From NCBI GenBank assembly GCA_035249905.1, contig DATFFT010000006.1, positions 53,387 to 117,386 of the forward strand: a stretch of 64,000 bases of DNA, in the 5' to 3' direction. Below the pieces are notes generated by a model. It worked only from the letters and a program-made list of their open reading frames with translations, was not told the DNA's origin and ran no database searches. The translations under genes were made by a program, and so were the position numbers. Source of the stretch: JAOUEA01 sp035249905 (GTDB lineage: Bacteria > Actinomycetota > UBA4738 > HRBIN12). Positions 24,461-33,030 of the stretch are shown here, piece after piece (the first letter of the stretch is position 1; the number at the start of each line of letters is the position of its first letter).

Positions 24461-24856
24461 CTACTCCGAGCTCGCCCCCGGAGCCGCGACGTCGATGCCG
24501 ACGCCCGCGGCGGCCTCGGCAAGTCTCCCGTCGTACGTGACCAGACGATCCACGTCGCCCGCGAGGCTCAGCACCGTCGCGAGATGGAGCGCGTCGAGGC
24601 TGCGGAGCGTCGGCGGTGCCAGTTCGGCGGCGGCGCGGACGATCCCGTCGTCGATGGGAACGAGGGCGATACCGGCGAGGACCGCCTCGGCGCGTGCCGT
24701 GTCGCCGCCCACACGACGAACGGCCCGGATCACCTCCGTCCAGCTGAGCGCGCTCGAGACCAGCGAGGGATCGCGACGGATCGCCTCGACCAGGCCGAGT
24801 GTCTCGGGCTCCCGCCTCGCGAGCTTCACGACCGCGGAAGCGTCGAGGTACATCAC
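24461..24856 (-). CDS. VapC-type PIN-domain toxin
   Basis: A 131-aa PIN-domain ribonuclease. The acidic catalytic set is visible: YLDASAVVKLA (first Asp), SALSWTEV (Glu), RSLDALHLATVLSL (Asp, with the typical DALHLA motif) and RLVTYDGRLAEAA (C-terminal Asp). VapC toxins cut tRNA or rRNA and are held inactive by the partner antitoxin. The start may be GTG 24856 or ATG 24853. The antitoxin gene ends 4-7 bp upstream, so the pair is one operon. Confidence 0.88.
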   Translation of the reverse strand: MMYLDASAVVKLARREPETLGLVEAIRRDPSLVSSALSWTEVIRAVRRVGGDTARAEAVLAGIALVPIDDGIVRAAAELAPPTLRSLDALHLATVLSLAGDVDRLVTYDGRLAEAAAGVGIDVAAPGASSE

Positions 24857-24860
24857 GTGA

Positions 24861-25139
24861 TCAAAGGCGATCTGTGCGATCTTCGAGGAGCGCGTCGCCG
24901 GCGCTCGTGGTCACGCGCCCGGGCGGCGGCACCAACGCCAGGATGTCCCCGGTGGGCGCCGACGCCCTGCCGGTCGCGATCAGGCGCTCCAGCGGCGTCC
25001 CGGGGGGCCCGACCGGTGCGAGGACGGCCACCGTGCGGCCGCGCTCGGTGACCTCGAGCCTCTCGCCTCGTTCGACGCGGCGCAGGTACTTGCTCAGGTT
25101 CTGCCGAAGCTCCCGAACGCCGACGCGCCTCTCATCCAT
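24861..25139 (-). CDS. Phd/YefM-type antitoxin
   Basis: A 92-aa antitoxin. Residues 1-50 (VGVRELRQNLSKYLRRVERGERLEVTERGRTVAVLAPV) are the Phd/YefM dimerisation and DNA-binding core. The C-terminal tail (GRVTTSAGDALLEDRTDRL) is the flexible toxin-neutralising part. It precedes the PIN toxin on the same strand, as expected. Candidate operator DNA with a palindrome and tandem 10-bp repeats overlaps its start codon, consistent with autorepression. An ATG 9 bp upstream (25148) is also in frame. Confidence 0.85.
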   Translation of the reverse strand: MDERRVGVRELRQNLSKYLRRVERGERLEVTERGRTVAVLAPVGPPGTPLERLIATGRASAPTGDILALVPPPGRVTTSAGDALLEDRTDRL

Positions 25140-25160
25140 GTAGCACATGGTAGCACTTGG
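25136..25160. promoter_or_regulatory. candidate toxin-antitoxin operator
   Basis: Tandem repeats TAGCACATGG and TAGCACTTGG (25141-25160, 9 of 10 identical) overlap a palindrome CCATG-N5-CATGG (25136-25150) that contains the antitoxin start codon. Such DNA is typical of Phd/VapB self-repression sites. Confidence 0.5.
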
Positions 25161-25201
25161 CGAGCGCCATGCGTGGGCAGTCGAGCGGGTCGCGGGAAGA
25201 T

Positions 25202-25225
25202 GCCGGAAGCGAGTACGTTTCCGGC
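25202..25225. promoter_or_regulatory. inverted repeat upstream of the TPR-cyclase gene
   Basis: GCCGGAA (25202-25208) and TTCCGGC (25219-25225) form a perfect 7-bp inverted repeat with a 10-nt spacer, 27 nt before the GTG. It could be an operator; no regulator is assigned. Confidence 0.3.
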
Positions 25226-25251
25226 GTGTCTCCTGCAACCGTGGAGTCGCC

Positions 25252-27219
25252 GTGAGCCCGAGCGACGATCCGATCGCCTTCGCGCGGGATGCGCTCGAGC
25301 GGCACGCCTGGAGTGACGCCTACGATGCGCTGGTCGAGGCCGACCGGACCGGCGCCCTCTCTGGCACGGCGCTCGAGATGCTGGCCAGGGCGAACTACTG
25401 GACGGGTCGTCCCGACGCGACGATCGAGGCGCTGGAACGAGCCTATGCCGCGTACCTCGACGAAGGCGATCGCGCCCAGGCGGCCATGGCGGCCTTCCGG
25501 ATCGCGGAACAACACGGCATGCGCATGTCGATGCCCCTCGCGCAGGGATGGGGCCAGAAGTCGGCACGCTTGGCCGGGGAGGACCCGACGTGGCCGGTGC
25601 ACGGCTGGTTGCTCTGGGTCCAGGGGTTGCTGCTGTGGATCATGGAGCAGGACTATGCGGGGGCGATCCAGCGGTACGACGAGGCGCTCGCGTTCGCCGA
25701 GCGCAGCGGCGACCGCGATCTCGCGGCGATGAGCCTTCACGACAAGGGACACGCGCTCTGTCTGCTCGGGGACGTCGCGACGGGCATGCCGCTCTTGGAC
25801 GAGTGCATGGCGACCGTCGTCGGCGGCGAGCTCGATCCCGCCGCGGCCGGCTACGTCTACTGCGGGATGATCGGGGTCTGCTCGAAGCTCGGCGACTACG
25901 GGCGTGCGAGCGAGTGGACCGCGGCGACGCTGCGATGGTGCGAACGCCGGTCCGTGCCTGCCTTCCCCGGCGTATGCCGGATCCATCGTGCGGAGCTGAA
26001 GCTGCTCCACGGCGATCTGATCGAGGCGGAGGCGGATGCCCTCGCCGCATGTGAGGAGCTTCCTCGTTACAACTTCGTCTCCGGTCAGGGCCCGGCCTTC
26101 TATCAGATCGGCGAGGTGCGACGCCGGCTCGGAGACTTCCTCGCCGCCGAGAAGGCCTACGCACAGGCGGAGGCCTTCGGCCGTCCACCGGACCCGGGAC
26201 GATCGTTGCTCCGGTTGGCCGAGGGCAGGGTGGATGCCGCCGCGGCGTCGATCCGTCAGGCGCTCGACGAACGAGGCGGCGATCACTGCTCACGGGTCCG
26301 GTTGCTGGCAGCGCAGGTCACGATCGCGCTCGCGAGCGACGATCCCGAGACGGCGACGTCCGCCGCCGACGAGCTCGACGAGCTCGTCACGGTCTTCGAG
26401 ACCCCGTCGCTCGGCGCGATGTCCGCCGCCGCGCGAGGCGAGCTCCTGCTGTCGAAAGGCGACGCGGCCGGCTCGCTCCCGATCCTGCGCCGGGCCCGAG
26501 CCGACTGGCAGGGGCTCGATGCACCGCTCGAGGTCGCCGAGGTCGGCTTGCTGCTGGCCGAGGCGTACGCGGCCGGCGGAGACGAGGTCGCAGCACGCAG
26601 CGAGGCGCGCTCGGCACGAGAGACGTTCGAACGCGTCGGCGCCCGACCGGCTGCGGAGCGAGCACGGCGCATGCTCGATCGGCTCGCACTCGAGCACGAG
26701 CCCCCGGAACGGGTCACCCGAGCGTTCCTGTTCACCGACATCGTTCGATCGACCGACCTGATCGGCGTGATCGGCGACGACGCCTGGGAGGACCTGCTCA
26801 CCTGGCACGACCGCACGCTTCGCTCGCTCTTCGATGCGCACGGCGGCGACATCGGACATCCGACGGGCGACGGGTTCTTCGTCGCGTTCCCCGACGCACG
26901 ATCGGCCCTACGGTGTGCCGTCACCGTCCAGCGGGCACTCGCCGAGCACCGGCGCAGCGAGGGCTTCTCACTCGAGGTGCGGATCGGCGTCCATGCCGGC
27001 GAGGCGACTCGGCGAGGCGAGGATTACGGCGGGGCCGAGGTCCACCGGGCGGCGAGGATCGCGGGCCTCGCCGACGGGGGCGAGATCCTCGCGAGTCGTT
27101 CGACGATCGACGAAGTCGGATCCGAGGTCCCGTACACCGCGTCCGGGGATGCATCGCTCAAGGGGTTCACGCAACCCGTCGCCCTGGTCCGCGTCAGCTG
27201 GCGCGACGCTCGAGGATGA
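25252..27219 (+). CDS. TPR protein with C-terminal class III cyclase domain
   Basis: A 655-aa cytoplasmic protein with about 480 residues of TPR-like helices (for example SLHDKGHALCLLGDVATGM and GEVRRRLGDFLAAEKAYAQA). A class III cyclase domain follows from about 487: RAFLFTDIVRSTDLIG (metal Asp), HPTGDGFFVAFPD (metal Asp), EVHRAARIAGLADGGEIL. The position usually held by catalytic Asn (VNxAAR) is His here (VHRAAR), a variant seen in some cyclase-like proteins that may lower or change activity. The domain order is the reverse of the 13083-15749 protein. GTG at 25252 has GGAG 6 nt upstream; an inverted repeat lies at 25202-25225. Confidence 0.82.
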   Translation: MSPSDDPIAFARDALERHAWSDAYDALVEADRTGALSGTALEMLARANYWTGRPDATIEALERAYAAYLDEGDRAQAAMAAFRIAEQHGMRMSMPLAQGWGQKSARLAGEDPTWPVHGWLLWVQGLLLWIMEQDYAGAIQRYDEALAFAERSGDRDLAAMSLHDKGHALCLLGDVATGMPLLDECMATVVGGELDPAAAGYVYCGMIGVCSKLGDYGRASEWTAATLRWCERRSVPAFPGVCRIHRAELKLLHGDLIEAEADALAACEELPRYNFVSGQGPAFYQIGEVRRRLGDFLAAEKAYAQAEAFGRPPDPGRSLLRLAEGRVDAAAASIRQALDERGGDHCSRVRLLAAQVTIALASDDPETATSAADELDELVTVFETPSLGAMSAAARGELLLSKGDAAGSLPILRRARADWQGLDAPLEVAEVGLLLAEAYAAGGDEVAARSEARSARETFERVGARPAAERARRMLDRLALEHEPPERVTRAFLFTDIVRSTDLIGVIGDDAWEDLLTWHDRTLRSLFDAHGGDIGHPTGDGFFVAFPDARSALRCAVTVQRALAEHRRSEGFSLEVRIGVHAGEATRRGEDYGGAEVHRAARIAGLADGGEILASRSTIDEVGSEVPYTASGDASLKGFTQPVALVRVSWRDARG

Positions 27220-27222
27220 CGA

Positions 27223-27240
27223 GATCCGCTCTGTCGGATC
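27223..27240. terminator. small hairpin between convergent genes
   Basis: GATCCG-N6-CGGATC (27223-27240) lies between the stop of the TPR-cyclase gene and the end of the convergent SRPBCC gene. It is a short perfect stem and a plausible terminator, with no U-run. Confidence 0.4.
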
Positions 27241-27243
27241 GCC

Positions 27244-27759
27244 TCACCTCGCACGCTCCTCGGCGAGGCGAGCGAGGTTGGTGAGCTGCTGCGTGTCACC
27301 CTTGCGGATCGCGATGCGGGCGAGTGGACGCGACCAGGGTTGGAGCCAGTAGGGAACGTAGTTCATGCGATGAGTGGTGTCGGTGTAGGTGATCCGCGAA
27401 CCGTCTCCGTCCGCTTCGATGTCGTATCGATGGATGAACTCGACCTGCCACGGCTCCCCTCGCTTGCGGTCGAGCCGTGACTCCGTCTGGATGACGACAA
27501 CGTTCGGCGGGGACAGCTGCGTGACGACGGACCGATCGTGGAACGTGCCGTTGAAGTTCGCGCCGGTCGAGCTGAACGCGGTGCCGACCCGGGCCGGCCC
27601 ATCGGGAGCTTCCAAGGTCAGCAGCTTGAATCCATCATCCTTGGCGCGGTCCCCCGACCAGATGAGGTGGGCGTTGAGGTCGGCGACGGTCTCGAAGACG
27701 GCGTGGGGAGGCGCCGAAGATGTGACGGTGACCGAGGTCTGGAATCTGAGGGCTCCCAT
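27244..27759 (-). CDS. SRPBCC/START-like domain protein
   Basis: A 171-aa protein of the SRPBCC (polyketide cyclase/Bet v1) superfamily. It shows the ligand-pocket pattern FQTSVTVTSSAPPHAVFETVADLNAHLIWSGD, strands around VGTAFSSTGANFNGTFHDRSVV, and the closing helix PYWLQPWSRPLARIAIRKGDTQQLTNLARLAEE. Such proteins bind hydrophobic ligands; the function is unassigned. It is divergent from the DinB gene with a 63-bp gap. Confidence 0.75.
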   Translation of the reverse strand: MGALRFQTSVTVTSSAPPHAVFETVADLNAHLIWSGDRAKDDGFKLLTLEAPDGPARVGTAFSSTGANFNGTFHDRSVVTQLSPPNVVVIQTESRLDRKRGEPWQVEFIHRYDIEADGDGSRITYTDTTHRMNYVPYWLQPWSRPLARIAIRKGDTQQLTNLARLAEERAR

Positions 27760-27822
27760 CTACCGGTCTCGATCGTACGTGAGGGGCGCCTCGTGGTGAC
27801 ACCTCGCGGATACGATGCCTCC

Positions 27823-28356
27823 GTGACATCCGCGGATCAGGCGTTGCGCGAGTTCTACGACGGATGGGAGCACCACCAGGGGCTCCTCGTCGGCATGGTG
27901 CGCGACCTGACCCCCCAGCAGCTCGCTCTGCGTCCCGCGCCGGGCGCGTGGAGCGTGTGGCAGCTCGCCGGTCACATCGCCGGGTCTCGCGCCTACTGGT
28001 TCCACGACGTGCTCGGTGACGGCGACGACGCCGTGCGGGAGATGTTCCGCGTCACCGCAACGACCGTGCCCGGTCTGCCGCTCGAGGATGCGGGATGGGA
28101 GGACGACGAGGATCATCCTCGAGGCGCGGCCGAGCTCGTGGACGCGCTCGAGCGAACGTGGTCGATGGTCGACGGGCGCCTCCGTCGCTGGACGGTTGAC
28201 GACCTCATGGTCGAGTTCTCGCGGCAGCGGCGCTCCGGCACGCAGACGATGACGCGAGCGTGGGTCATCTGGCATCTGATCGAGCACGACGTGCACCACG
28301 CCGGGGAGATCTCGCTCATCCTCGGGAGCCACGGCCTCCCCGGCCTCGATCTCTAA
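27823..28356 (+). CDS. DinB/YfiT-like metalloprotein
   Basis: A 177-aa four-helix-bundle protein. WSVWQLAGHIAGSRAYWFHD has the first His ligand and WHLIEHDVHHAGEISLILGSHG the two C-terminal His ligands, the DinB-superfamily metal triad. Members include mycothiol- or bacillithiol-dependent S-transferases and many unassigned proteins. Given an actinobacterial host, mycothiol use is possible but not shown. GTG at 27823 lies near the likely transcript start and no ribosome site is visible. The 3' end overlaps the convergent hydantoinase B gene by 41 bp. Confidence 0.82.
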   Translation: MTSADQALREFYDGWEHHQGLLVGMVRDLTPQQLALRPAPGAWSVWQLAGHIAGSRAYWFHDVLGDGDDAVREMFRVTATTVPGLPLEDAGWEDDEDHPRGAAELVDALERTWSMVDGRLRRWTVDDLMVEFSRQRRSGTQTMTRAWVIWHLIEHDVHHAGEISLILGSHGLPGLDL

Positions 28357-29959
28357 CTCGAGGTGGCCGGCCGTGCCCACCGCCACCGCTCGTCTCCACG
28401 CGGATGATCGACCCCGGGAGGACCTCGATCGTCGCCTTCTGGCCGACGTCGAGCTTCTGTCCGTCGGGGTCCAGCACCGTGATGCGCGAGGGCGCCGCGT
28501 CACCGCCGCCCGATACGCCCGTGGGGCGGAACCGAGGGTCGGTCTGCTCGGCGTAGAACGTCACGATCTCGGGTCCATCGAGGACGAGGTACTCCCGTCG
28601 GATGCCGAGCCCCCCGTCATGCTCCCCGATCCCCTCCGAGCCCTCGAGGAGCTCGGTCCTCAGGATCCTCACGGCATAGGACCCCTCGGCGACCTCGACC
28701 GGCATCAGGCCGACGTTCGCCATGTAGGTGTCGACGCCGTCGAGCCCCGGCCCGGTCGCGTGGGCGCCCGTCCCCCCGCCGATCACGTCGGACAGGACCG
28801 ACCGATGCCCCGTGCGAGGCGAGCTACTGCTCAGGTTCATGCCAACGAACGTGACGGTGCTGCTCGCGACCGCGCGCTCGGGCCACAACTCGGAGAAGGC
28901 GCGAACGAGCACGTCGGCGAGTCGCTGGCACGTGTTGTGGCGGACCGAAACCGCGGCCGGTGGGTACGGATTGAGGACGTTCCCCGGTGGACACACGATC
29001 TCGAGCGGCCGCAGGATGCCGTCGTTCGTCGTCATCGAGGGATCGGTCATCGCGCGGAGCGCGTACACGACCCCGGCCCTCGTGCTGGCCCACGGGACGT
29101 TGAACGCCCCGTCGACCTGGGAAGCGCATCCCGACAGGTCCACCGTCAGCCGGTCCCGACGCTTGGCTAGCCGCGCGTGGATCCTGGTCGGTGGGCCACC
29201 ACGCCCGTCGTCATCGAGGAACCCCTCCGCCTCAGCCTCGCCGTCGGGCATCTCGCGCAGCGCAGCCCGGGTCGCCCGCTCCACGGCGTCCAACGACTGG
29301 GCGAAGCCGGCGACGATCGTCCGCCGGCCATGGCGGTCGACCAGCTCGAGCAAGCGGCGCTCCCCGAGCAGGCACGCGGCACGCTGCGCCCGCAGATCGG
29401 AGATCGTCGACGCAGGGTCGCGGACGTTCTCCGTAAGCAGGTCGAACAGGTCCCGGTTCTCCGCGCCCTCCCGATAGAGCCTCACCGGCGGCAGGATGAC
29501 GCCCTCGGCGTAGATCTCACGCAGGTCCGGTCCTTCGGTTCCGGGGTTCACGCCACCCACGTCGAGGTGGTGGGCCGTGGCCCCGGTCCACGCGAACAAC
29601 CGTCCTTCCAGGAAGACCGGGAGCAGGATGTTGACGTCGGGCGTGTGCATCGCGCCGAGGTAGGGATGGTTGGCGACGAACACGTCGCCCGGCCGGATCT
29701 CCTCGCCCCACCGGTCGAGGACCGACCCGACGACGAGCGACATCGCCCCGAGCTGGGCGGGGATGAAGTCCGCCTGCGCCACGAGCGCCCCATCGACGGC
29801 GAACAACGCGCAGCTGAAGTCGTCCATCTCACGGATGATGGGGCTGTGGCTCGAGCGCTTCAGCGCGCTCCCCATCTCCTCGGCCGCCGACACGAGCGCC
29901 GCCTGCACGAGTTCGAACGTGATCGGATCGAGCGCTGCGTCCGCGCGCCGCCGACTCAC
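28316..29959 (-). CDS. hydantoinase B/oxoprolinase subunit
   Basis: A 547-aa protein of the HyuB family. DPITFELVQAALVSAAEEMGSALKRSSHSPIIREMDDFSCALF opens the domain. GDVFVANHPYLGAMHTPD, HHLDVGGVNPGTEG, DLRAQRAACLLGERRLLEL, LSDVIGGGTGAHATGPG and the glycine-rich C-terminus are also family marks. With HyuA it would form an ATP-dependent hydrolase for cyclic amides such as 5-oxoproline, N-methylhydantoin or related lactams. GTG at 29959 overlaps the HyuA stop (GTGA). It is the last gene of the 12-gene operon, and its 3' end overlaps the convergent DinB gene by 41 bp. Confidence 0.86.
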   Translation of the reverse strand: MSRRRADAALDPITFELVQAALVSAAEEMGSALKRSSHSPIIREMDDFSCALFAVDGALVAQADFIPAQLGAMSLVVGSVLDRWGEEIRPGDVFVANHPYLGAMHTPDVNILLPVFLEGRLFAWTGATAHHLDVGGVNPGTEGPDLREIYAEGVILPPVRLYREGAENRDLFDLLTENVRDPASTISDLRAQRAACLLGERRLLELVDRHGRRTIVAGFAQSLDAVERATRAALREMPDGEAEAEGFLDDDGRGGPPTRIHARLAKRRDRLTVDLSGCASQVDGAFNVPWASTRAGVVYALRAMTDPSMTTNDGILRPLEIVCPPGNVLNPYPPAAVSVRHNTCQRLADVLVRAFSELWPERAVASSTVTFVGMNLSSSSPRTGHRSVLSDVIGGGTGAHATGPGLDGVDTYMANVGLMPVEVAEGSYAVRILRTELLEGSEGIGEHDGGLGIRREYLVLDGPEIVTFYAEQTDPRFRPTGVSGGGDAAPSRITVLDPDGQKLDVGQKATIEVLPGSIIRVETSGGGGHGRPPRVRDRGRGGRGSRG

Positions 29960-31998
29960 GTCGTAGCCCGGAGCCACAGGCTCCCGTCCGACGCCACCGT
30001 CGCGGTGTGTCCTCGACGAACCACGGTGGTCGAGTCCATCTCGGCAACGATCGCCGGCCCGGCGATCACGTTGCGAGCCGATAACCGGTCGCGGGCGTAC
30101 ACCGGCACGCGCCCCGCCCGAGATCCACCGAGCAGCGCGCGTCGGTACGCGATCACGGCTTCCCTCAGAGGGGAGCGGTTTCCGCTTGGCACCTCGGTCG
30201 CGGCGTGCCGTTCCAACTCCCCGAAGGCGGAGAGGCGTACCGTCACGACCTCCAGCCTCGCGCCAGGATCGGCATGGCCATACATCGCGGAATGCCGATC
30301 GTCGAACGCCGATCGCAGGCGCCGGATCGCGGCGGCCGAGACGGACCTGAGCGGCAGCTCGAGCTCGTAGCCCTGCCCCTCGTACCGGCACTCGGCGGAC
30401 GCGACCGTGCGCGCGCGTGCCCGAGGGATGCCGTCCTGACGGAGCTGGCCGATCAGGCGCGTGGATGCGTCGCGATACCAGTCGAGGAGGCCCGGCACGA
30501 GGTCCTCGTCGAGGGCTCGGAGCACCGTCTGGGCCTCGTCGATCCGGAGGCTCGCCACCATCAGCCCCGCCGCCGAGAACAGGCCAGGATGGGGTGGAAC
30601 GACGACCGCCGCGACGCCGAGGTCGTCCATCACCCGGCCGGCGAGCAGTGGGCCGGCGCCTCCGAACGCCACCAGGGTGAACTCCCGCGGATCCACGCCA
30701 CGTTCCACCGAGACCCGGCGCAGCGCTCGAACACCGTGCGCGGTGGCGACCGCGATGATGCCATCCGCGGCCGCGAACGGATCGAGCCCGAGCCGCTCAG
30801 CCACCGTCGTCACCGCCCGCTCGGCCGCGGCCGCGTCGAGGCGGAGTCCGCCGGCCAGCTCGTCGCCTAGGATCCCGCAGACGACATGCGCGTCCGTGAG
30901 CGTGGGCTCGGCTCCTCCCCGCGCGTACGCGGCGGGACCCGGCTCGGCCCCGGCGCTTTCCGGGCCGACCCGCAGTCGCTCGGCGCGATCGACGCTCGCG
31001 ATGCTCCCGCCGCCCGCGCCCGCCGTGACGATGTCGACCGAGGGCACCAGGACCGGGTGGTCCTCAACGACCTGGGTCGACGTCGTCGGCGGGACGCCGC
31101 CGTGAACCAAACAGACGTCGAGCGACGTGCCGCCCATGTCGAACGAGATCACCCGGTCGAGCCCATGCCGCTCCGCGAGCGCGATCGTGCCGGTCACCCC
31201 CGCGGTCGGGCCGCTCAGCACGAGGCGGTGCGCCTCGCTCGACGCCCGATCAGCGGGTACGCACCCCCCGTTCGACTGCATCACGAGGAACGGCGCCGCC
31301 ACGCCGAGCTGCCGGACGCCGTCGGCGGCTCGTTCGAGATAGCGCTCGACGAGGGGGCGCAGCCCGGCGTTCACGACCGCGGTGGCCGTGCGCGGATACT
31401 CGCGGAACTCTCGGGCCACCTCCGACGACGCGGTGACGGGCACGCCCGGCAGCGCCGCCCGCACGGCCTCGGCCAGACGTCGTTCGTGGTCGTCGCGCAG
31501 GTAGCTGAAGAGGAAGGCCACGGCGACCGCCTCCGGATCGCGGCGCACCACCTCGTCGACGACGCGCTCGACCTCGGCCTCGGAGAGCGGCCGCACGACC
31601 TCTCCGAGGCCGGAGAGTCGCTCGGCGACGTCGAGCCGGTCCTCCCGGGGAACGAGCTCGTTCGGTCGGGGCTGCCGCAGATCGTAGAGCGCTGGCCGAG
31701 TCCCGTTCCGGAACGCCATCAGGTCACGGAACCCCTCGGTCGCGAGCAGCACGACGCGCCCGGTCCGGCGGGTGATCAGGGCGTTCGTGGCCACGGTCGT
31801 ACCGTGGAAGACGAGCGCGATCTCCGACGGCTCGACCCCCGATCCCACGAGCTCCTCGAGCGCCTCGATGAGCGCCACCGAGGGATCGTCGGGCGTCGAG
31901 GCGACCTTCGCCACCCGCAAGCGACCGTCGCCGTGCATCGCGATGCCGTCGGTGAAGGTTCCACCGACGTCGATCCCCACGAACCATCCCGCGCGCAT
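29956..31998 (-). CDS. hydantoinase A/oxoprolinase subunit
   Basis: A 680-aa HyuA-family protein. FVGIDVGGTFTDGIAM (about 6-21) is the N-terminal phosphate-binding loop of this actin-like ATPase fold. FHGTTVATNALITRRTGRV, SNGGCV, DMGGTSLDVCLVHGG, LVAFGGAGPLLAG and HPGLFSAAGLM follow at the expected places. It supplies ATP hydrolysis for ring opening of hydantoins, 5-oxoproline or similar compounds; the exact substrate is unknown. It starts 15 bp after the LLM monooxygenase stop and overlaps HyuB by GTGA. Separate A and B genes are typical of bacteria. Confidence 0.87.
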   Translation of the reverse strand: MRAGWFVGIDVGGTFTDGIAMHGDGRLRVAKVASTPDDPSVALIEALEELVGSGVEPSEIALVFHGTTVATNALITRRTGRVVLLATEGFRDLMAFRNGTRPALYDLRQPRPNELVPREDRLDVAERLSGLGEVVRPLSEAEVERVVDEVVRRDPEAVAVAFLFSYLRDDHERRLAEAVRAALPGVPVTASSEVAREFREYPRTATAVVNAGLRPLVERYLERAADGVRQLGVAAPFLVMQSNGGCVPADRASSEAHRLVLSGPTAGVTGTIALAERHGLDRVISFDMGGTSLDVCLVHGGVPPTTSTQVVEDHPVLVPSVDIVTAGAGGGSIASVDRAERLRVGPESAGAEPGPAAYARGGAEPTLTDAHVVCGILGDELAGGLRLDAAAAERAVTTVAERLGLDPFAAADGIIAVATAHGVRALRRVSVERGVDPREFTLVAFGGAGPLLAGRVMDDLGVAAVVVPPHPGLFSAAGLMVASLRIDEAQTVLRALDEDLVPGLLDWYRDASTRLIGQLRQDGIPRARARTVASAECRYEGQGYELELPLRSVSAAAIRRLRSAFDDRHSAMYGHADPGARLEVVTVRLSAFGELERHAATEVPSGNRSPLREAVIAYRRALLGGSRAGRVPVYARDRLSARNVIAGPAIVAEMDSTTVVRRGHTATVASDGSLWLRATT

Positions 31999-32013
31999 GA
32001 TGTCGTCCGGCCC

Positions 32014-33030
32014 TCAGCGGAGCGCGGGGGCGACCTCCTCGGCGAACAGACGCACGGCCTCACGCTGAACCTCGGGTGCGAGGCCCGGGAAGTACAGGCG
32101 GGCGATGTAGTGGAGGTTTCCCCCCGCCGCATCGATGAGCTCACGGATCCGCTCGACCACCTGCTCGGGTGTGCCCAGCACGATCTGCTCGCGGAGCGAC
32201 GAGTCGATGGTCTCGTCGATCTCGGGCGGAGCGAGGCCCTCATGCGCGCGATGACGCGCCTCGTCCATGTCGTCGTACTTCCAGGAGACGTACCAGTGGT
32301 GGGGACGCACGATCTCCCACGCGTCGTCGCCGAGCCACGGGAACGTCGGCAGATGCACCGCGATCTCGAACGGCCCGCCACCCGCGTGAGCGGCGCGCGC
32401 GATAGCGACCTGCTCCGCGAGCGCGGCGGGCGTGACCTCCGTCGCCATGAAGCCATCGGCGATCCTGCCCGCCCGGTGGATCGCCGACTCGGACAGACCG
32501 CCGATCCAGATCGGGGGCCCGCCCGGCCTCGCGGGCAACGGCCGGACGGGCACGTGCGGGTAGCGCAGGTGGTCGCCGCCGGTCACGAGCTCCCCGCTCC
32601 AGGCCTGCCGGTACACCGCGACGGAGTCCTCGAGGCGCCGTACGCGGTCCCGCATGCGCACGCTGAGGGCGTCGAACTCCTCGGCGCGCCACCCGAGCCC
32701 GATCCCGAGCACGAGGCGCCCGCCCGAGATCAGGTCGACGACGGCCGCGTCCTCGGCGACCCGAAGCGGCTCGTGCAGTGGCGCCAGCAACAGCCCGGTC
32801 CCGATCAGCACTCGGCTCGTGCGCGCCGCGATCGCAGCAGACAGCGGCAGGACCGAGGGCAGATACGCGTCGTCGACGAAGTGGTGTTCGGAGGTCCACA
32901 CCGAGTCGAAGCCGAGCCGCTCGGCTTCCTCGGCGAGCGAGAGCGCCTCGGCGTAGAGCTCGCGGTCGGTCCGTGCATCGCCTGGGTACCGCTGGCATGT
33001 GATCAGTCCGAACCCGAGACCGACGGTCAC
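32014..33030 (-). CDS. LLM-class flavin/F420-dependent oxidoreductase
   Basis: A 338-aa luciferase-like monooxygenase-fold protein. GFGLITCQRYPGD, RLGFDSVWTSEHHFVDDAYLPSVLPLSAAIAARTSRVLIGTGLLLAPLHEPLRVAEDAAVVDLISGGRLVLGIGLGWRAEEFDAL and PPIWIGGLSESAIHRAGRIADGFM are family marks. LLM enzymes use FMNH2 or F420H2; some oxidise C-H, C-N or C-S bonds. In this operon it may perform an oxidative step before or after amide cleavage (inference). GTG at 33030 overlaps the stop of the C45 hydrolase gene (GTGA), and HyuA follows 15 bp later. Confidence 0.85.
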   Translation of the reverse strand: MTVGLGFGLITCQRYPGDARTDRELYAEALSLAEEAERLGFDSVWTSEHHFVDDAYLPSVLPLSAAIAARTSRVLIGTGLLLAPLHEPLRVAEDAAVVDLISGGRLVLGIGLGWRAEEFDALSVRMRDRVRRLEDSVAVYRQAWSGELVTGGDHLRYPHVPVRPLPARPGGPPIWIGGLSESAIHRAGRIADGFMATEVTPAALAEQVAIARAAHAGGGPFEIAVHLPTFPWLGDDAWEIVRPHHWYVSWKYDDMDEARHRAHEGLAPPEIDETIDSSLREQIVLGTPEQVVERIRELIDAAGGNLHYIARLYFPGLAPEVQREAVRLFAEEVAPALR

